DNA of 64,000 nt from Mucilaginibacter pallidiroseus (GCF_007846085.1 NZ_VOEJ01000001.1:434001-498000); one strand, 5' to 3'. Positions 42,456 through 53,068 are shown, counted from the stretch's first letter. Notes: generated by a model not told the origin, from the sequence alone. Program-made: numbers and translations.

Positions 42456-43247
42456 ATGCAAAAACTGCATGTAATTAAAATAGGCGGAAATGTTATTGAT
42501 AATTCCGAAAACCTGCACCGCTTTCTAAAGGATTTTACAGCACTTGAAGGATACAAAATACTAATACATGGTGGTGGTAAGGTTGCTACGCTGGTATCTG
42601 AAAGTATGGGTGTTGAAGCACACATGGTAGATGGGCGCCGTATTACTGATATCGATACACTCCGGATTGTAACTATGGTTTACGCGGGTCTCATTAATAA
42701 AAATGTGGTTGCACAGTTACAGCATTATGGCACTAATGCGATTGGTCTCACTGGTGCCGACGGCGATTTTATTCGCGCAAAAAAGCGACCGGTAAAAACA
42801 ATCGACTATGGTTTTGTAGGAGATATATCTGATAATTCGATAAACCCGGAAAACATCAGCAAGTTGCTGGAAGCTGGTTTCACCCCGGTATTTTGTGCCC
42901 TTACCCACGATGGCGAAGGACAGCTGCTTAATACGAATGCCGATACTATAGCCTCTGCCCTGGCGGTGGCATTATCAAAGCTGTATGAAACTACATTGGT
43001 TTATTGTTTCGAGAAAAAAGGTGTATTGCATGATATAAATGACGATGATTCACTTATCCGCGATATAAATCCTGAACGATACGACCAATTAAAAGCAGAC
43101 AAAATAATACATAGCGGCATGTTGCCGAAAATGGATAATGCATTTACAGCAATAGCTTGCGGTGTTAGGGCGGTTATTATCGGTCATTCTGATGATTTGG
43201 GCCAGCTTAAAGGCGGGCATTCATTCGGTACACGTTTAAGCAATTAA
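42456..43247 (+). CDS. argB: Acetylglutamate kinase-type enzyme
   Basis: Start chosen at MQKLHVIKIGGN so that the phosphate-binding KIGGN is at the N-terminus; the frame opens at 42429. Other motifs are YKILIHGGGKVATLV, DGRRITDIDTLRIV, NAIGLTGADGDFI and NADTIASALAVAL, with GMLPKMDNAFTAIACGVRAV at the C-terminus. It phosphorylates N-acetylglutamate (or N-succinylglutamate in Bacteroidota arginine synthesis). proC follows four bases later. Confidence 0.95.
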   Translation: MQKLHVIKIGGNVIDNSENLHRFLKDFTALEGYKILIHGGGKVATLVSESMGVEAHMVDGRRITDIDTLRIVTMVYAGLINKNVVAQLQHYGTNAIGLTGADGDFIRAKKRPVKTIDYGFVGDISDNSINPENISKLLEAGFTPVFCALTHDGEGQLLNTNADTIASALAVALSKLYETTLVYCFEKKGVLHDINDDDSLIRDINPERYDQLKADKIIHSGMLPKMDNAFTAIACGVRAVIIGHSDDLGQLKGGHSFGTRLSN

Positions 43248-43251
43248 AAAA

Positions 43252-44067
43252 ATGGATCAGCAACATCACATTGCCATATTGGGCAGCGGCAACATAGGCC
43301 TGGCATTGGCCAAAGGTTTAGTAAAGGCAGGCATATTTATGCCGCAACAAATCACGCTCACACGCCGCAACGTAGCTGCTTTGTCGGCTTTGGCAGCCGA
43401 TGGTTACAATGTAACCGCCAATAACGCCGAAGCAGTCAGCAGCGCTACAATAGTAGTGTTGGCAATATTACCGCAGCAACTCAACAAGCTGCTTGATGAG
43501 GTTAGACCATCAACCGATGCAGCCAGGCATTTGTTCATTTCGGTTGTATCGGGTGTTAGCTGCCAGGATATCCGCAGCCACATGGGGCTGGATGTACAAG
43601 TAATTCGTGCCATGCCTAATACTGCCATTTCCATAGGCCACAGCATGACATGCATCGCTTCCGACAAGGCGTCAGAGGCAAATATGAGCCTTGTAAAATC
43701 GCTTTTTGACACTGTAGGCGTAAGCATACAAATTAATGAAGAACTGATGACTTCGGCCACCGCTTTGTGCGCTTGCGGTATTGCATTCTTCCTGCGTTCT
43801 ATCCGCGCAGCATCTCAGGGCGGTACCGAAATCGGTTTCCATGCGCACGATGCACTAAAAATGGCCGCCCAAACGGCAAAGGGTGCTGCAGATTTGCTGT
43901 TACAACTTGCTTCTCACCCCGAGCAGGAAATAGATAAGGTTACGTCGCCAAAAGGTTGCACTATTGCCGGCCTGAACGAAATGGAGCACAACGGCTTCAG
44001 TTCTGCAATGATCAAGGGTATCAAGCTTTCTGCAGAAAAAGCAGGCGCGCTTTACAAAGCTGATTAG
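43252..44067 (+). CDS. proC: Pyrroline-5-carboxylate reductase
   Basis: A 271-residue P5CR. The NADP-binding IAILGSGNIGLALAKGLV lies at the N-terminus, VIRAMPNTAISIGHSMTCI in the middle, and the C-terminal signature is DKVTSPKGCTIAGLNEMEHNGFSSAMIKGI. It reduces pyrroline-5-carboxylate to proline. Its placement after argB fits the Bacteroidota tendency to group arginine and proline genes. A terminator follows directly. Confidence 0.95.
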   Translation: MDQQHHIAILGSGNIGLALAKGLVKAGIFMPQQITLTRRNVAALSALAADGYNVTANNAEAVSSATIVVLAILPQQLNKLLDEVRPSTDAARHLFISVVSGVSCQDIRSHMGLDVQVIRAMPNTAISIGHSMTCIASDKASEANMSLVKSLFDTVGVSIQINEELMTSATALCACGIAFFLRSIRAASQGGTEIGFHAHDALKMAAQTAKGAADLLLQLASHPEQEIDKVTSPKGCTIAGLNEMEHNGFSSAMIKGIKLSAEKAGALYKAD

Positions 44068-44096
44068 GTTACTGCAATTAAGCAGTGTAACTTTTT
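44068..44096 (+). terminator. Intrinsic terminator after proC
   Basis: GTTACTGC (44068-44075) pairs with GCAG(TG)TAAC (44082-44091) with a two-base bulge, then TTTTT. Confidence 0.8.
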
Positions 44097-44154
44097 CAAC
44101 GCAGATGTTATTTGCAGGCAAATTTTTGGATATTTAAGGTTCAATAAGCCTTAG

Positions 44155-46965
44155 ATGAAAAAACTTTTACTTCCTGCGTTACTTGTCCTGTTAATCAATA
44201 TCTCGGTTAGCGGTCAGTCCAAAAAGCCACTTGATCATTCGGTTTATGACGGGTGGCAAAGTATTTCCGGGCAGCGCATTAGTAATGATGGTAAATGGGT
44301 TTTATATGTTATAAAACCCCAGGAAGGCGATGCCGAACTGGTACTACGTACATCAAAAGGTGCAAATAAAAAGGTTGTTCCTCGTGCCGATACCGCGCGT
44401 TTTACTTACGACTCTAAATACGCTGCCGGCCTCATCCGCCCCTTCTTTAAAGATGTAAGGCAGGCAAAAATCAAGAAAAAGAAGCCTTCTGATTTTCCCA
44501 AAGACACACTTGCAATCATTAACCTGGCAAGCGGGTCAATAGATAAATATCCTGCTGTACGGTCATTCAAGCTTGCTGATAAAGCTTCTGTTATAGCTTA
44601 CCTCTTTCCTGCCGACACGGTAAAAAAACCTTTAGCAGGTGATACATCAAAAAAAGCAGTGGCCACAACCATAGCACCACCAACGCGCGATGGTGCCGAG
44701 CTTACAATTAAACAACTCGCTAATGGCAAAGCCCGCACATTTAAGTATGTAAACGATTATCAGTTAACAAAAAACGGCAAGTGGCTTGCGTTTTGTGTTA
44801 CGGCTCCCAAAAAATCTAAAGATATAGTTAATGGCTTATTTGTGTATGATATTGATGGCGATGTTCTTAAACCTGTAAGCACAGGTCGTGGCAATTATCG
44901 TAATATAACTTTTGACGATGCGGGTAAGCAATTGGCCTTCACCGCCGAAAAAAATCCTGAAAAGGCATTAGTAAAGCCTTTTAAACTTTATTACTACGCC
45001 ATAGGAGGCAAAGATAGTGCAAGCGTTATTGCTGCCGAGAAATTTAGCGGCTTACCAGCCGGCTGGGCAGTAAGCGGCGATGGCAAAGTGTATTTTAGTA
45101 AAAGCGGTGCCAATTTGTTTTTTGGTACGGCGCCTATCCCCAAACCGGCTGATACCACAATTGTAGACTTTGAAGTGGCGCGCCTGGATATATGGAACTA
45201 TAAAGATGATTACCTGCAGCCGCAGCAGCTTAAAAACTTGCAGCGTGAATTAAAACGGAATTACTTAGCAGTTATACGCCCCGCCCAAAAAGGTGCTAAA
45301 GTAATACAGCTTGGTACCGAATACATGCGCGATGTGATGATTGCCAACAATAGCGATGCTGTATTTGCGCTTGGCTTAACTGATACAGGCGCCCGCGTGC
45401 AAACGCAATGGGAAGGTGGCGGCAGGCAGGAAGCTTATCTGATAAACACACACACCGGCGAACGTAAACGCATAAACGATCGCCTTAAGGGCCGCTACAG
45501 TATTTCGCCGGGAGGTAATTTTATACTTTGGTTTGATGCTAAAGACCAAAATTGGCACACATACAATATTGCAACTGGTAAAAAGCGAAACCTTACGGCT
45601 ATTACCCGTGTAAAAATGGGCGATGAAGAAAACGACGTGCCAGACGATCCATCTGCCTATGGCATTGCCGATTGGGAAGCAGGCGATAAGCACGTACTAA
45701 TCTACGACAGATATGATATTTGGAGCATTGACCCGGCCACCGGTCGCGCAAATAATTTTACCAATGCCATTGGCCGTAAAAACAAACTTATTTTCCGATA
45801 CAATAATAGTGATGAAGATGAAAAGTATCTCCCAAGCAAAAAAATGCTTTGGATGATTGTACAAAACGAGAAAAACAAGCAATGGGGCTATTATAAAAAG
45901 CCATTAGGCTCAGAGAATGATCCGCTCAAGGTTGTGATGGCGCGAAACGGTTACAGCGACCTGCAAAAGGCTAAAGACGGCGACAGTTTTATCTATACAA
46001 AGTATAGTTTCACACAATCACCTGACCTTTGGGTTTCAACAGACCTGAAAACTGAAATAAGGCTGAGTACGATTAATCAGCAGCAGGCTAATTACATCTG
46101 GGGTACGGGCGAATTGGTTGAATGGACAACTCCGCACGGTCATAAATCTAACGGAATACTTTACAAGCCGGAGAACTTTGATCCAAATAAAAAGTATCCT
46201 ATGATAGCCTACTTTTATGAAAAGCTAAGCGATGGGTTATATAACTATATATCCCCTGCCCCTACGCCTTCACGTCTGCCAATAACCTACTTTGTTAGCA
46301 ACGGCTATTTGGTTTTTGCACCGGATATTAGTTATGAAAACGGCCATCCGGGTGCATCAGCTGTCGAGTACATCAATTCGGGCGTCGAGGCTCTCAAGAA
46401 AAATAGTTGGGTGGATAGCCAACACATTGGCATACAAGGGCAAAGCTGGGGCGGCTATCAAGTTGCCTACCTCATAACACAAAACAATATGTATGCAGCC
46501 GCCTGGGCAGGTGCCCCTGTAGCCAACATGACATCGGCCTATGGTGGCATACGCTGGGAAAGCGGCATGAACCGACAGTTTCAATATGAAAAAACGCAAA
46601 GCCGTATTGGTGCAACCCTTTGGGAAAAGCCGGAACTGTACATTGAAAACTCTCCCTTGTTTATGTTTCCCAAGGTAACAACGCCTGTAGTTATAATGAG
46701 TAACGATGCAGATGGTGCTGTGCCATGGTACCAGGGTATTGAAATGTTTACCGCCTTGCGCAGGTTAAATAAGCCGGTTTGGTTGTTGCAGTATAATGAT
46801 GAGGCACACAACTTGGTTAAGCGCCAAAACCGTAAAGACATAACAATTCGCGAAGCACAGTTTTTTGATCACTTTTTAAAAGGTGCGCCTATGCCTGTAT
46901 GGCTTAGTAAAGGCGTACCTGCTGTAGAAAAAGGAAAGAACTGGGGCTTTGAGTTAGACAAGTAA
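44155..46965 (+). CDS. Secreted S9-family prolyl-oligopeptidase-like peptidase
   Basis: Signal peptide ([12 protein letters not shown]) then a long N-terminal region with propeller-like blades (~30-640), for example [25 protein letters not shown]. The C-terminal ~270 residues are the alpha/beta hydrolase catalytic domain: nucleophile Ser764 in [15 protein letters not shown], acid Asp in [10 protein letters not shown] (~851-853) and His in NDEAHNL (~885). Family S9 enzymes remove dipeptides or cleave oligopeptides; at 936 residues this matches the large Bacteroidota DPP-like group. It is a stand-alone gene. Confidence 0.92.
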   Translation: MKKLLLPALLVLLINISVSGQSKKPLDHSVYDGWQSISGQRISNDGKWVLYVIKPQEGDAELVLRTSKGANKKVVPRADTARFTYDSKYAAGLIRPFFKDVRQAKIKKKKPSDFPKDTLAIINLASGSIDKYPAVRSFKLADKASVIAYLFPADTVKKPLAGDTSKKAVATTIAPPTRDGAELTIKQLANGKARTFKYVNDYQLTKNGKWLAFCVTAPKKSKDIVNGLFVYDIDGDVLKPVSTGRGNYRNITFDDAGKQLAFTAEKNPEKALVKPFKLYYYAIGGKDSASVIAAEKFSGLPAGWAVSGDGKVYFSKSGANLFFGTAPIPKPADTTIVDFEVARLDIWNYKDDYLQPQQLKNLQRELKRNYLAVIRPAQKGAKVIQLGTEYMRDVMIANNSDAVFALGLTDTGARVQTQWEGGGRQEAYLINTHTGERKRINDRLKGRYSISPGGNFILWFDAKDQNWHTYNIATGKKRNLTAITRVKMGDEENDVPDDPSAYGIADWEAGDKHVLIYDRYDIWSIDPATGRANNFTNAIGRKNKLIFRYNNSDEDEKYLPSKKMLWMIVQNEKNKQWGYYKKPLGSENDPLKVVMARNGYSDLQKAKDGDSFIYTKYSFTQSPDLWVSTDLKTEIRLSTINQQQANYIWGTGELVEWTTPHGHKSNGILYKPENFDPNKKYPMIAYFYEKLSDGLYNYISPAPTPSRLPITYFVSNGYLVFAPDISYENGHPGASAVEYINSGVEALKKNSWVDSQHIGIQGQSWGGYQVAYLITQNNMYAAAWAGAPVANMTSAYGGIRWESGMNRQFQYEKTQSRIGATLWEKPELYIENSPLFMFPKVTTPVVIMSNDADGAVPWYQGIEMFTALRRLNKPVWLLQYNDEAHNLVKRQNRKDITIREAQFFDHFLKGAPMPVWLSKGVPAVEKGKNWGFELDK

Positions 46966-46975
46966 ATGGCCAACC

Positions 46976-47665
46976 CTATTTTAAATAATAATGCCTGATT
47001 GAGTTCAGTCTGTCATCGAGCTCGTAAACCCAGGGCGTTGCGGTTGGTATATCTAATTTAGATACATCTTCGTCGCTCATATTCTCGATATACTGTACAA
47101 GGGCTCGAAGGCTGTTACCATGTGCACAGATTATAACTTTTTTATTATCGCGTATGGCAGGTACAATATGCTCATGCCAAAATGGTAGCGCCCTGTCCAT
47201 GGTTTCGCTCAGGTTTTCGGTAAGCGGCAGTTCCCGATAAGTAAGATCCGTATAGCGCAGGTAATGCCCGGGGAAACGCTTATCGTCTTCAGTTATTGCA
47301 GGTGGGTGCTCATGCGGGTCGCGTCGCCATTTGTGCACCTGCTCCTCTCCGTATTTTTCTGTCGTTTCGGCTTTGTTAAGACCCTGCAGTGCGCCGTAAA
47401 AGCGCTCATTTAAACGCCAGGATTTATTAACCGGGATCCAAAGACTATCCAGCTGCTCCAATACAAAGTGCATGGTTTTAATGGAACGTTTCAACACCGA
47501 TGTAAAACCAACATCAAATGTATAGCCATGTTTGGCTAAAAGCTTACCGGCAGCAACAGCCTGTTGTAAGCCATTGTCAGATAAGTCAACATCCTCCCAG
47601 CCTGTAAAGCGGTTTTCCTGGTTCCAAACGCTCTCTCCGTGTCGTATCAGCACTAATTTTTGCAT
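46976..47665 (-). CDS. gpmA: 2,3-bisphosphoglycerate-dependent phosphoglycerate mutase
   Basis: A 229-residue dPGM with the phosphohistidine motif [24 protein letters not shown] (His9), [32 protein letters not shown] and [17 protein letters not shown] (second His). It interconverts 3- and 2-phosphoglycerate in glycolysis and gluconeogenesis. The gene stands alone between a plus-strand peptidase gene and a divergent transporter. Confidence 0.96.
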   Translation of the reverse strand: MQKLVLIRHGESVWNQENRFTGWEDVDLSDNGLQQAVAAGKLLAKHGYTFDVGFTSVLKRSIKTMHFVLEQLDSLWIPVNKSWRLNERFYGALQGLNKAETTEKYGEEQVHKWRRDPHEHPPAITEDDKRFPGHYLRYTDLTYRELPLTENLSETMDRALPFWHEHIVPAIRDNKKVIICAHGNSLRALVQYIENMSDEDVSKLDIPTATPWVYELDDRLNSIRHYYLK

Positions 47666-47769
47666 AATGTATCAATAACACCATAGCGTCAGTTCGGTTT
47701 AGTGCCTATTGTTATTAATGTGTAAATAAGTTAGCTTGCGATATAAACCAATAATAAATCTCTTAACAC

Positions 47770-48363
47770 ATGATTCCACAACAACCTGTGGCGGCAACGG
47801 ATGGCATAGCCAACCCCGCTCCGCTTGGCCTGTGCGCTTTTGGCCTAACTACCGTTTTGCTAAACATTCATAACGCGGGCTTCTTTGAAATCAACGCCAT
47901 GATTTTAGCAATGGGAATATTCTACGGCGGGCTTGCACAGGTAATTGCCGGCATCATCGAGGCTAAAAAGAATAATACGTTTGGGCTTACGGCTTTCACG
48001 TCATACGGCTTTTTCTGGCTATCCTTAGTTGGGTTATTGGTAATGCCAAAACTGGGTTGGGCAGCTAAACCTTCAGAAGGCGCAATGTGCTGCTATCTGG
48101 GCATATGGGGCGTGTTTACTTTTTGCCTTTTCTTTGGCACTTTAAGATTAAGCAGGGCGCTTCAGTTTGTATTTGCGTCGTTAACAGTTTTATTTGCGCT
48201 GCTTGTTTGGGGCGATGCTACCGGTAATGCGAGTGTTAAGCAGCTGGCCGGATATGAAGGCATATTATGCGGATCGTCAGCTATTTATACCGGTATAGCG
48301 GGAGTATTGAATGAGGTGTATGGTAAGGTAGTTTTACCTGTGGGCACTGTTGTAAAAGTCTAA
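47770..48363 (+). CDS. satP: Acetate uptake transporter (GPR1/FUN34/SatP family)
   Basis: The 197-residue protein has six predicted helices and the family signature [23 protein letters not shown] at residues ~15-37. [36 protein letters not shown] follows, matching the GGxxQ and FGxTAFxSYGxFW motifs. SatP transports acetate and succinate with protons. The next gene (SRPBCC) starts 36 bases downstream. Confidence 0.93.
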   Translation: MIPQQPVAATDGIANPAPLGLCAFGLTTVLLNIHNAGFFEINAMILAMGIFYGGLAQVIAGIIEAKKNNTFGLTAFTSYGFFWLSLVGLLVMPKLGWAAKPSEGAMCCYLGIWGVFTFCLFFGTLRLSRALQFVFASLTVLFALLVWGDATGNASVKQLAGYEGILCGSSAIYTGIAGVLNEVYGKVVLPVGTVVKV

Positions 48364-48399
48364 CTTTTAACGCACAATATTTTCTGCTAACTTGCAGCT

Positions 48400-48783
48400 G
48401 TGAAAGATATCAAAAAATATTACCAATTGCCTGCCACCCCCGAGGAGATATACATGGCATTAACCAATCCTGTAACTATTCAACTTTGGACAGGTGAGCC
48501 CGCAGAAATGTCGACCGAGCCTGGGTCCGAGTTTTCGATGTGGGAAGGCAGTATTGTAGGTAAGAACATTGAGTTTGAGCAAAATAAAAAGATAGTGCAG
48601 CAATGGTATTTTGATGGCCAAGACGAACCATCTATTGTAACTATAAAGCTTCACGATGACAAAAAAGGTACATCTATTGAGTTAAGGCACACCAATATTC
48701 CTGATGAAGCTTATCAGGACATTTCTGAAGGCTGGAACGAAGCCTATTTCAGCAGTCTTGAAGATTTCTTTGCCGATCTTTAA
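48400..48783 (+). CDS. SRPBCC / AHSA1-like (START) domain protein
   Basis: A 127-residue protein initiated from GTG. It has the AHSA1/SRPBCC pattern: IKKYYQLPATPEEIYMALTNPVTIQLWTGEPAEM, then EFSMWEGSIVGKNIEFEQNKKIVQQWYFDG and IELRHTNIPDEAYQDISEGWNEAYFSSLEDFF at the end. Function is unknown; members include Hsp90 cochaperone-like proteins and toxin-antitoxin-like ones. It is probably cotranscribed with satP. Confidence 0.85.
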   Translation: MKDIKKYYQLPATPEEIYMALTNPVTIQLWTGEPAEMSTEPGSEFSMWEGSIVGKNIEFEQNKKIVQQWYFDGQDEPSIVTIKLHDDKKGTSIELRHTNIPDEAYQDISEGWNEAYFSSLEDFFADL

Positions 48784-48800
48784 CAAATTTTTTTAAATAA

Positions 48801-48836
48801 AAAGAGCCGCCCCAATTATGGAGCGGCTCTTTTTTA
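48801..48836. terminator. Intrinsic terminator, bidirectional
   Basis: AAAGAGCCGC (48801-48810) pairs with GCGGCTCTTT (48823-48832), giving ten pairs, flanked by A-run and T-run. It separates the SRPBCC gene from the convergent ompA gene. Confidence 0.92.
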
Positions 48837-48853
48837 TTTGGTGTTGCTTACTA

Positions 48854-50188
48854 TTAGTATAAAGTAAACTCTACACGACGGTTTGCCTGACGGCCAGCCG
48901 CGGTTTTGTTAGTTGCTATTGGTTGGCTCATGCCGTAACCTGTAGCCTCTATACGTGACTCGTTAGCACCTTTGCTTGCTAAGTAGCTTCTGATAGCTTC
49001 AGCACGCTCTTTAGACAATCTTAAGTTCAATTCTTTTGAACCTGTGTTATCTGTGTGACCTGCCAATTTCAAGCTGAAATTTTTGTCAATCAGCAATTGA
49101 GCAACTCTATCTAAGCTTGGGTATGATTTAGGACGGATTGTAGCTTTGCCTAAGTCAAACTCTAAGTTTTTGATAGCATCTTTAACCACTCTGCGGTCTT
49201 CTTCGGTTACCACGATAACCGGTTTAGCCAATGGGCAACCTGAACCATCAACTTTAGTACCTGATGGTGTGTTAGGGCATTTGTCGAAGAAATCTGGAAC
49301 ACCGTCACCATCGCTATCTGCTGTAAATTTAGCAAGGTTAGCATTAGTAGTGTTCAGGTCGTTACGTAACTGATCGTTTTTAGCTTTTTCAGCATCGATC
49401 TGTGCTTGTAACATCGCTTTGTTTTGTGCATCTTCCATTAAGTACTCGGTACGCATTGAGTTAACTGGGTTGTAGTTAGCCAATTGTGGTTTCTTGCTGC
49501 TACCCAAAGCAAACTCTAAACCGATGTGTGCGTAAGAGAATTTGTCTGAATTACCTCTGTATTTGTAACCATCAAAGTTGTCGTTACCAACAAAGTTAAC
49601 CTGGTAACCTAAATCCAAGTTTACACCGCGGCTAAGGTTAAATTTCAAACCAAGTCCTACCGGTACAAAATACTCTTTGGTGCTTTCGTCGTTAGCTTTA
49701 ACTGGCTGACCATTCAATGTTGGTTTGTAGCCCATTAAACCCCAACCTGCAGTGATGTAAGGTTGGATTGCACCTTTTTTGTTTCTCCAGTTAATGTTTG
49801 CTAAAGTAAAGTTACCACTGATGCTGGCTGCATAATTTAAATTAGTTTCGAATACTGAACCTGTTTGTGCACCACCTTCACCTTTAACTTTACCACGAAG
49901 GAAATCTAACTGAACTGCAAAACCAGGAAGGAATTGCTTTTTGATGTAACCACCGTAACCAATTTGGCTGCCCGGCAAAGTAAAATCTTGTGCGCTGTTC
50001 GGGCCGAAAATGTTAAACGGAGTTAACAAACCACCGTTGATACCAATTGACCAGGTACGTAAGCCTGCATCAGAAAATGGCTTTACGTAATCTTCGTTCA
50101 TGGTGCTGTCAGGCGTTTGTGCAAATAATTTACTGCCAACCATTAGCCCGGTAAGCAGCAGAGAAGCTTTTTTTAAATTTGTTTTCAT
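48854..50188 (-). CDS. OmpA-family outer-membrane protein
   Basis: A 444-residue protein: signal peptide (LTGLMVGSKLFA|Q), an eight-stranded beta-barrel (~25-235; for example GIGINGG-type repeats with WRNKKGAIQPYITAGWGLMGY), a linker with coiled-coil features (DAQNKAMLQAQIDAEKAKNDQL), a calcium-binding thrombospondin type 3 repeat (DSDGDGVPDFFDKCPNTP) and a peptidoglycan-binding OmpA domain (LAGHTDNTGSKELNLRLSKERAEAI ... GYGMSQPI). It likely tethers the outer membrane to the wall. An upstream palindrome TTAGAC-TAAC-GTCTAA may be an operator. Confidence 0.94.
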   Translation of the reverse strand: MKTNLKKASLLLTGLMVGSKLFAQTPDSTMNEDYVKPFSDAGLRTWSIGINGGLLTPFNIFGPNSAQDFTLPGSQIGYGGYIKKQFLPGFAVQLDFLRGKVKGEGGAQTGSVFETNLNYAASISGNFTLANINWRNKKGAIQPYITAGWGLMGYKPTLNGQPVKANDESTKEYFVPVGLGLKFNLSRGVNLDLGYQVNFVGNDNFDGYKYRGNSDKFSYAHIGLEFALGSSKKPQLANYNPVNSMRTEYLMEDAQNKAMLQAQIDAEKAKNDQLRNDLNTTNANLAKFTADSDGDGVPDFFDKCPNTPSGTKVDGSGCPLAKPVIVVTEEDRRVVKDAIKNLEFDLGKATIRPKSYPSLDRVAQLLIDKNFSLKLAGHTDNTGSKELNLRLSKERAEAIRSYLASKGANESRIEATGYGMSQPIATNKTAAGRQANRRVEFTLY

Positions 50189-50648
50189 AGTTGTGAATTT
50201 TAAGTTCTGGTCTATAGGGGCAGAACCTTCACACTCATTACAACAAGAATGCCATCAAAAGAAAATATTGACAAAGTTGTAGGTAAGATGAATACTTTAT
50301 GAAATTTTAATTTACACGCAATTAAAATTCAAATAAATAAAATTTTATAACGAATATTTTTATTTCTATTAGGAAAGTGTTAAAATGGCTATAAAAATGA
50401 CGCATTTACTATACACATCGCGTCAAATATTATTAGACTAACGTCTAAGAAGAGTTGAACAGATATCTCTCAATTGCTAGAAGTCGCCTTATATTATAAG
50501 CAATCCCCTTTTATCGTACAATATAAAGCAATATTCATAAATCGAAGATGCGATAATCGATGAATTTATTAAGCTAATATCAAAGAAGCCTGTATAACAC
50601 CAACTACAAATTTAGATTGGTACAATACAAGCTCCTGCATTAAATAGG
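50189..50648. other. AT-rich intergenic region with an operator-like palindrome
   Basis: 460 bases without a supported gene. It holds the ompA promoter region and, at 50433-50448, TTAGAC-TAAC-GTCTAA, which shares TTAGACTAA with the 39156-39164 motif. No tRNA, repeat array or small frame with recognisable similarity was seen. Confidence 0.6.
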
Positions 50649-51830
50649 CTATCCTTGGCTTTTTTCTAAGGCTTGTGTTATATCATTCAAAACATCGTCC
50701 GCATACTCCAGGCCGGCAGAGATGCGTATCAACCCGGGTGTAATACCAACCTCTGCCCTTTCGGCATCGGTAAGTTTAGAGTGGGTTGTACTTGCGGGGT
50801 GCGAAGCGATGCTGCGCGAGTCGCCAAGGTTGGCCGTAACAGATAGTAACTGGAGTGAATCCAAAAACTTACGTCCGGCTTCAACACCGCCATTAATTTC
50901 AAAGCATAACACGCCGCCTCCGGCTTTCATCTGTTTTTTTGCAATATCGTATTGTGGGTGCCCTTCAAGGAATGGATATTTTACCCAACCTACATTTGGA
51001 TTGCTTTGCAAAGCCTTAGCAATTTTTAATGCATTGGCGCAATGTCTTTCTAAACGTACATCAAGCGTTTCCAGGCTTTTGCTCAACACCCAGGCATTAA
51101 AAGGAGCCAATGCCGGGCCCGTATTACGGCAAAACAGGTATATATCTTTAATAAGATCCTTGCGTCCTACAATTATCCCACCCAACACCCTGCCCTGTCC
51201 GTCAATCCATTTGGTAGCCGAATGTATCACGATGTCGGCGCCAAAATCAATTGGTTTTTGCAGTAAAGGTGTGGCAAAGCAATTATCTACATTATATATA
51301 AGGTTATGCTTTTTGCAAAACTGCCCTGCCCATTCCAAATCAATAACTTCCAATTGCGGGTTTGTTGGTGTTTCGATGTAAAGCATTTTGGTATTCGGCT
51401 GCACGGCGGCCTCCCAGGCTGCTTTATCATTAGCGGGTACCAAAGTGCAGGTAATGCCGTAGCGAGGCAAATATTTGTTTACAATACCAAATGTGCTTCC
51501 GAATACCGAGCTGCTGCATATCAGGTGATCGCCGTTTTGCAGAAGGGCCATAAATGATGAGAAGACAGCACTCATTCCGGTAGATGTGGCAAAACCATCT
51601 TCGGCGCCTTCAAGGGCGCACATTTTGGTTATAAACTCGTCAACGTTCGGGTTGCTGAAACGGCTGTAAATGTTGCTGTCGTTTTCGTCGGCAAAGGCGG
51701 CACGCATGGTTTCAGCCTCGTCGAAAATAAAACTGCTTGTTAAATATAAAGGTGTAGAGTGCTCGTTTTGCTGGCTGCGCTCTGTTTGTATGCGTATTGC
51801 TTTAGTAATAGGGTGTAATTCCTGAGACAT
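50649..51830 (-). CDS. metZ: O-succinylhomoserine sulfhydrylase-type PLP enzyme
   Basis: A 393-residue Cys/Met-metabolism PLP enzyme. YSRFSNPNVDEF, the substrate loop, FATSTGMSAVFSSFMALLQNGDHLI, ETPTNPQLEVIDL and the PLP lysine in IHSATKWIDGQGRV (~Lys207) match MetZ/MetB. The loop LQLLSVTANLGDSRSIASHPASTTHSKL is typical of sulfhydrylases using sulfide to make homocysteine. It follows OsmC with a 28-base gap on the same strand. No SAM riboswitch was seen upstream. Confidence 0.92.
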   Translation of the reverse strand: MSQELHPITKAIRIQTERSQQNEHSTPLYLTSSFIFDEAETMRAAFADENDSNIYSRFSNPNVDEFITKMCALEGAEDGFATSTGMSAVFSSFMALLQNGDHLICSSSVFGSTFGIVNKYLPRYGITCTLVPANDKAAWEAAVQPNTKMLYIETPTNPQLEVIDLEWAGQFCKKHNLIYNVDNCFATPLLQKPIDFGADIVIHSATKWIDGQGRVLGGIIVGRKDLIKDIYLFCRNTGPALAPFNAWVLSKSLETLDVRLERHCANALKIAKALQSNPNVGWVKYPFLEGHPQYDIAKKQMKAGGGVLCFEINGGVEAGRKFLDSLQLLSVTANLGDSRSIASHPASTTHSKLTDAERAEVGITPGLIRISAGLEYADDVLNDITQALEKSQG

Positions 51831-51858
51831 TTTATAAAATGGTATAGTAGTAAAAAAT

Positions 51859-52287
51859 TTAGGAAGCAGGGTGAATAATTACTTCCCACTTGATATCGGC
51901 ATCGGCCTTATATAACGTAGCCGCAACCGAACAGTATTTGCCAAGCGAAAGCTCTACGGCTTTTTTAGCTTTATCTTCATCAATTTCGCCGTATAGGTGA
52001 AACTCAAGCGTAATATCTTTCCATAAAGAAGGCTCTTTGCCGGCTTCACGATCGCCGTTAATAACCATTTCATATTTAACCACATCCTGGCGTTGCTTTT
52101 TAAGAATAGCAATAACGTCGATGGCCGAACACCCACCTAAACCCATCAGCAACATTTGCATGGGGCGTACACCAAAATTTTGGCCGCCACTTTCGGGGCT
52201 GCTGTCCATTCTTACGGTGTGGCCGTATTCATCTTTGGCTTCAAAACCATACTCGCCTGAAACGCGGGCTAATTTTATTGTAGACAT
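51859..52287 (-). CDS. OsmC-family hydroperoxide reductase-like protein
   Basis: Start at MSTIKLARVSGEYGFEAKDE, giving ~142 residues; the frame remains open to 52380 but that extension is unsupported. Motifs are GVRPMQMLLMGLGGCSAIDVIAIL, containing the peroxidatic Cys region, and ELSLGKYCSVAATLYKADADI with the second Cys near the C-terminus. It reduces organic hydroperoxides with thiols. Its position upstream of metZ suggests a sulfur-redox link, which is an inference. Confidence 0.9.
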   Translation of the reverse strand: MSTIKLARVSGEYGFEAKDEYGHTVRMDSSPESGGQNFGVRPMQMLLMGLGGCSAIDVIAILKKQRQDVVKYEMVINGDREAGKEPSLWKDITLEFHLYGEIDEDKAKKAVELSLGKYCSVAATLYKADADIKWEVIIHPAS

Positions 52288-52482
52288 AGCTTGTATATTA
52301 ATTTTGCTAAGGTAATAATCATTAACGCAAATACAATCGCGCGCACTTATAATGGCTGGTTTTAAACGCAGGACTGACAAAAGCCTTAAATAGTAAGCTT
52401 TGCCACGATCGTAACGAATTAATATTTATCTATTCTGTTATCTTTAGCCAGCCTTAATTATCTCATAAACTGCTTTAACCAA

Positions 52483-52958
52483 ATGAAGAAAATACTAATT
52501 GCCGCAATATTGATATTTACCACTACAATATGCTTTGCACAAAGCAAGCTCGTTTCATACGATGACCTGAATTACCTTTTGCGGAACAACATTGATAAGG
52601 AGATACCTTTTTCGTAACCAAAGGATTTGATCTCGTAAAGAAAGATATTAAAAAGAAAACGAGGCATTACAATTTATCAATACCAGGTGGCACGTATGCC
52701 AGCTTTAATTTGCGTAACGATGGTAGGCGTATGTTTATCGAGATTGTCACTAATGACCTTCCGCAATATAATTTAATATATAATTCCATATCGCAGTATG
52801 TAGACAGTACTGCTACAAGTGCCGATATGCAGGCTTTCAAAGTGAAAGAGCTGGGCATGATATACGTGATGAGCCAGGATGCCGTACCCTACAATCCGCT
52901 GCGCAAAGTTTATACATTACAAGTTGCGCCTGATAAGGGCATTACCTCTTATAATTAG
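52483..52958 (+). pseudogene. Secreted protein gene interrupted by a one-base frameshift
   Basis: ATG 52483 encodes a signal peptide (IFTTTICFA|Q) and 44 residues ending NNIDKEIPFS followed by TAA at 52615-52617. Reading from the frame two bases on, without a start codon, the sequence continues as GDTFFVTKGFDLVKKDI through to TAG at 52956-52958. Adding one G in the GG at 52599-52600 joins the halves as NIDK-GDTFFVTKGFD, giving a protein of 158 residues. The second half is beta-rich (IPGGTYASFNLRNDGRRMFIEI). No family recognised. It is a decayed gene, an ongoing frameshift or a sequencing error. Confidence 0.7.
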
Positions 52959-53068
52959 TGGTTAAGAAAGGGTTGACTCACTAATTTAGCGTTTGTTTTA
53001 TGTAATTGGTCAGGCGCTTTGCAAATAAGTCGTGAAAAAAATATAATTTCAAAACCTCAATAAGTAAC

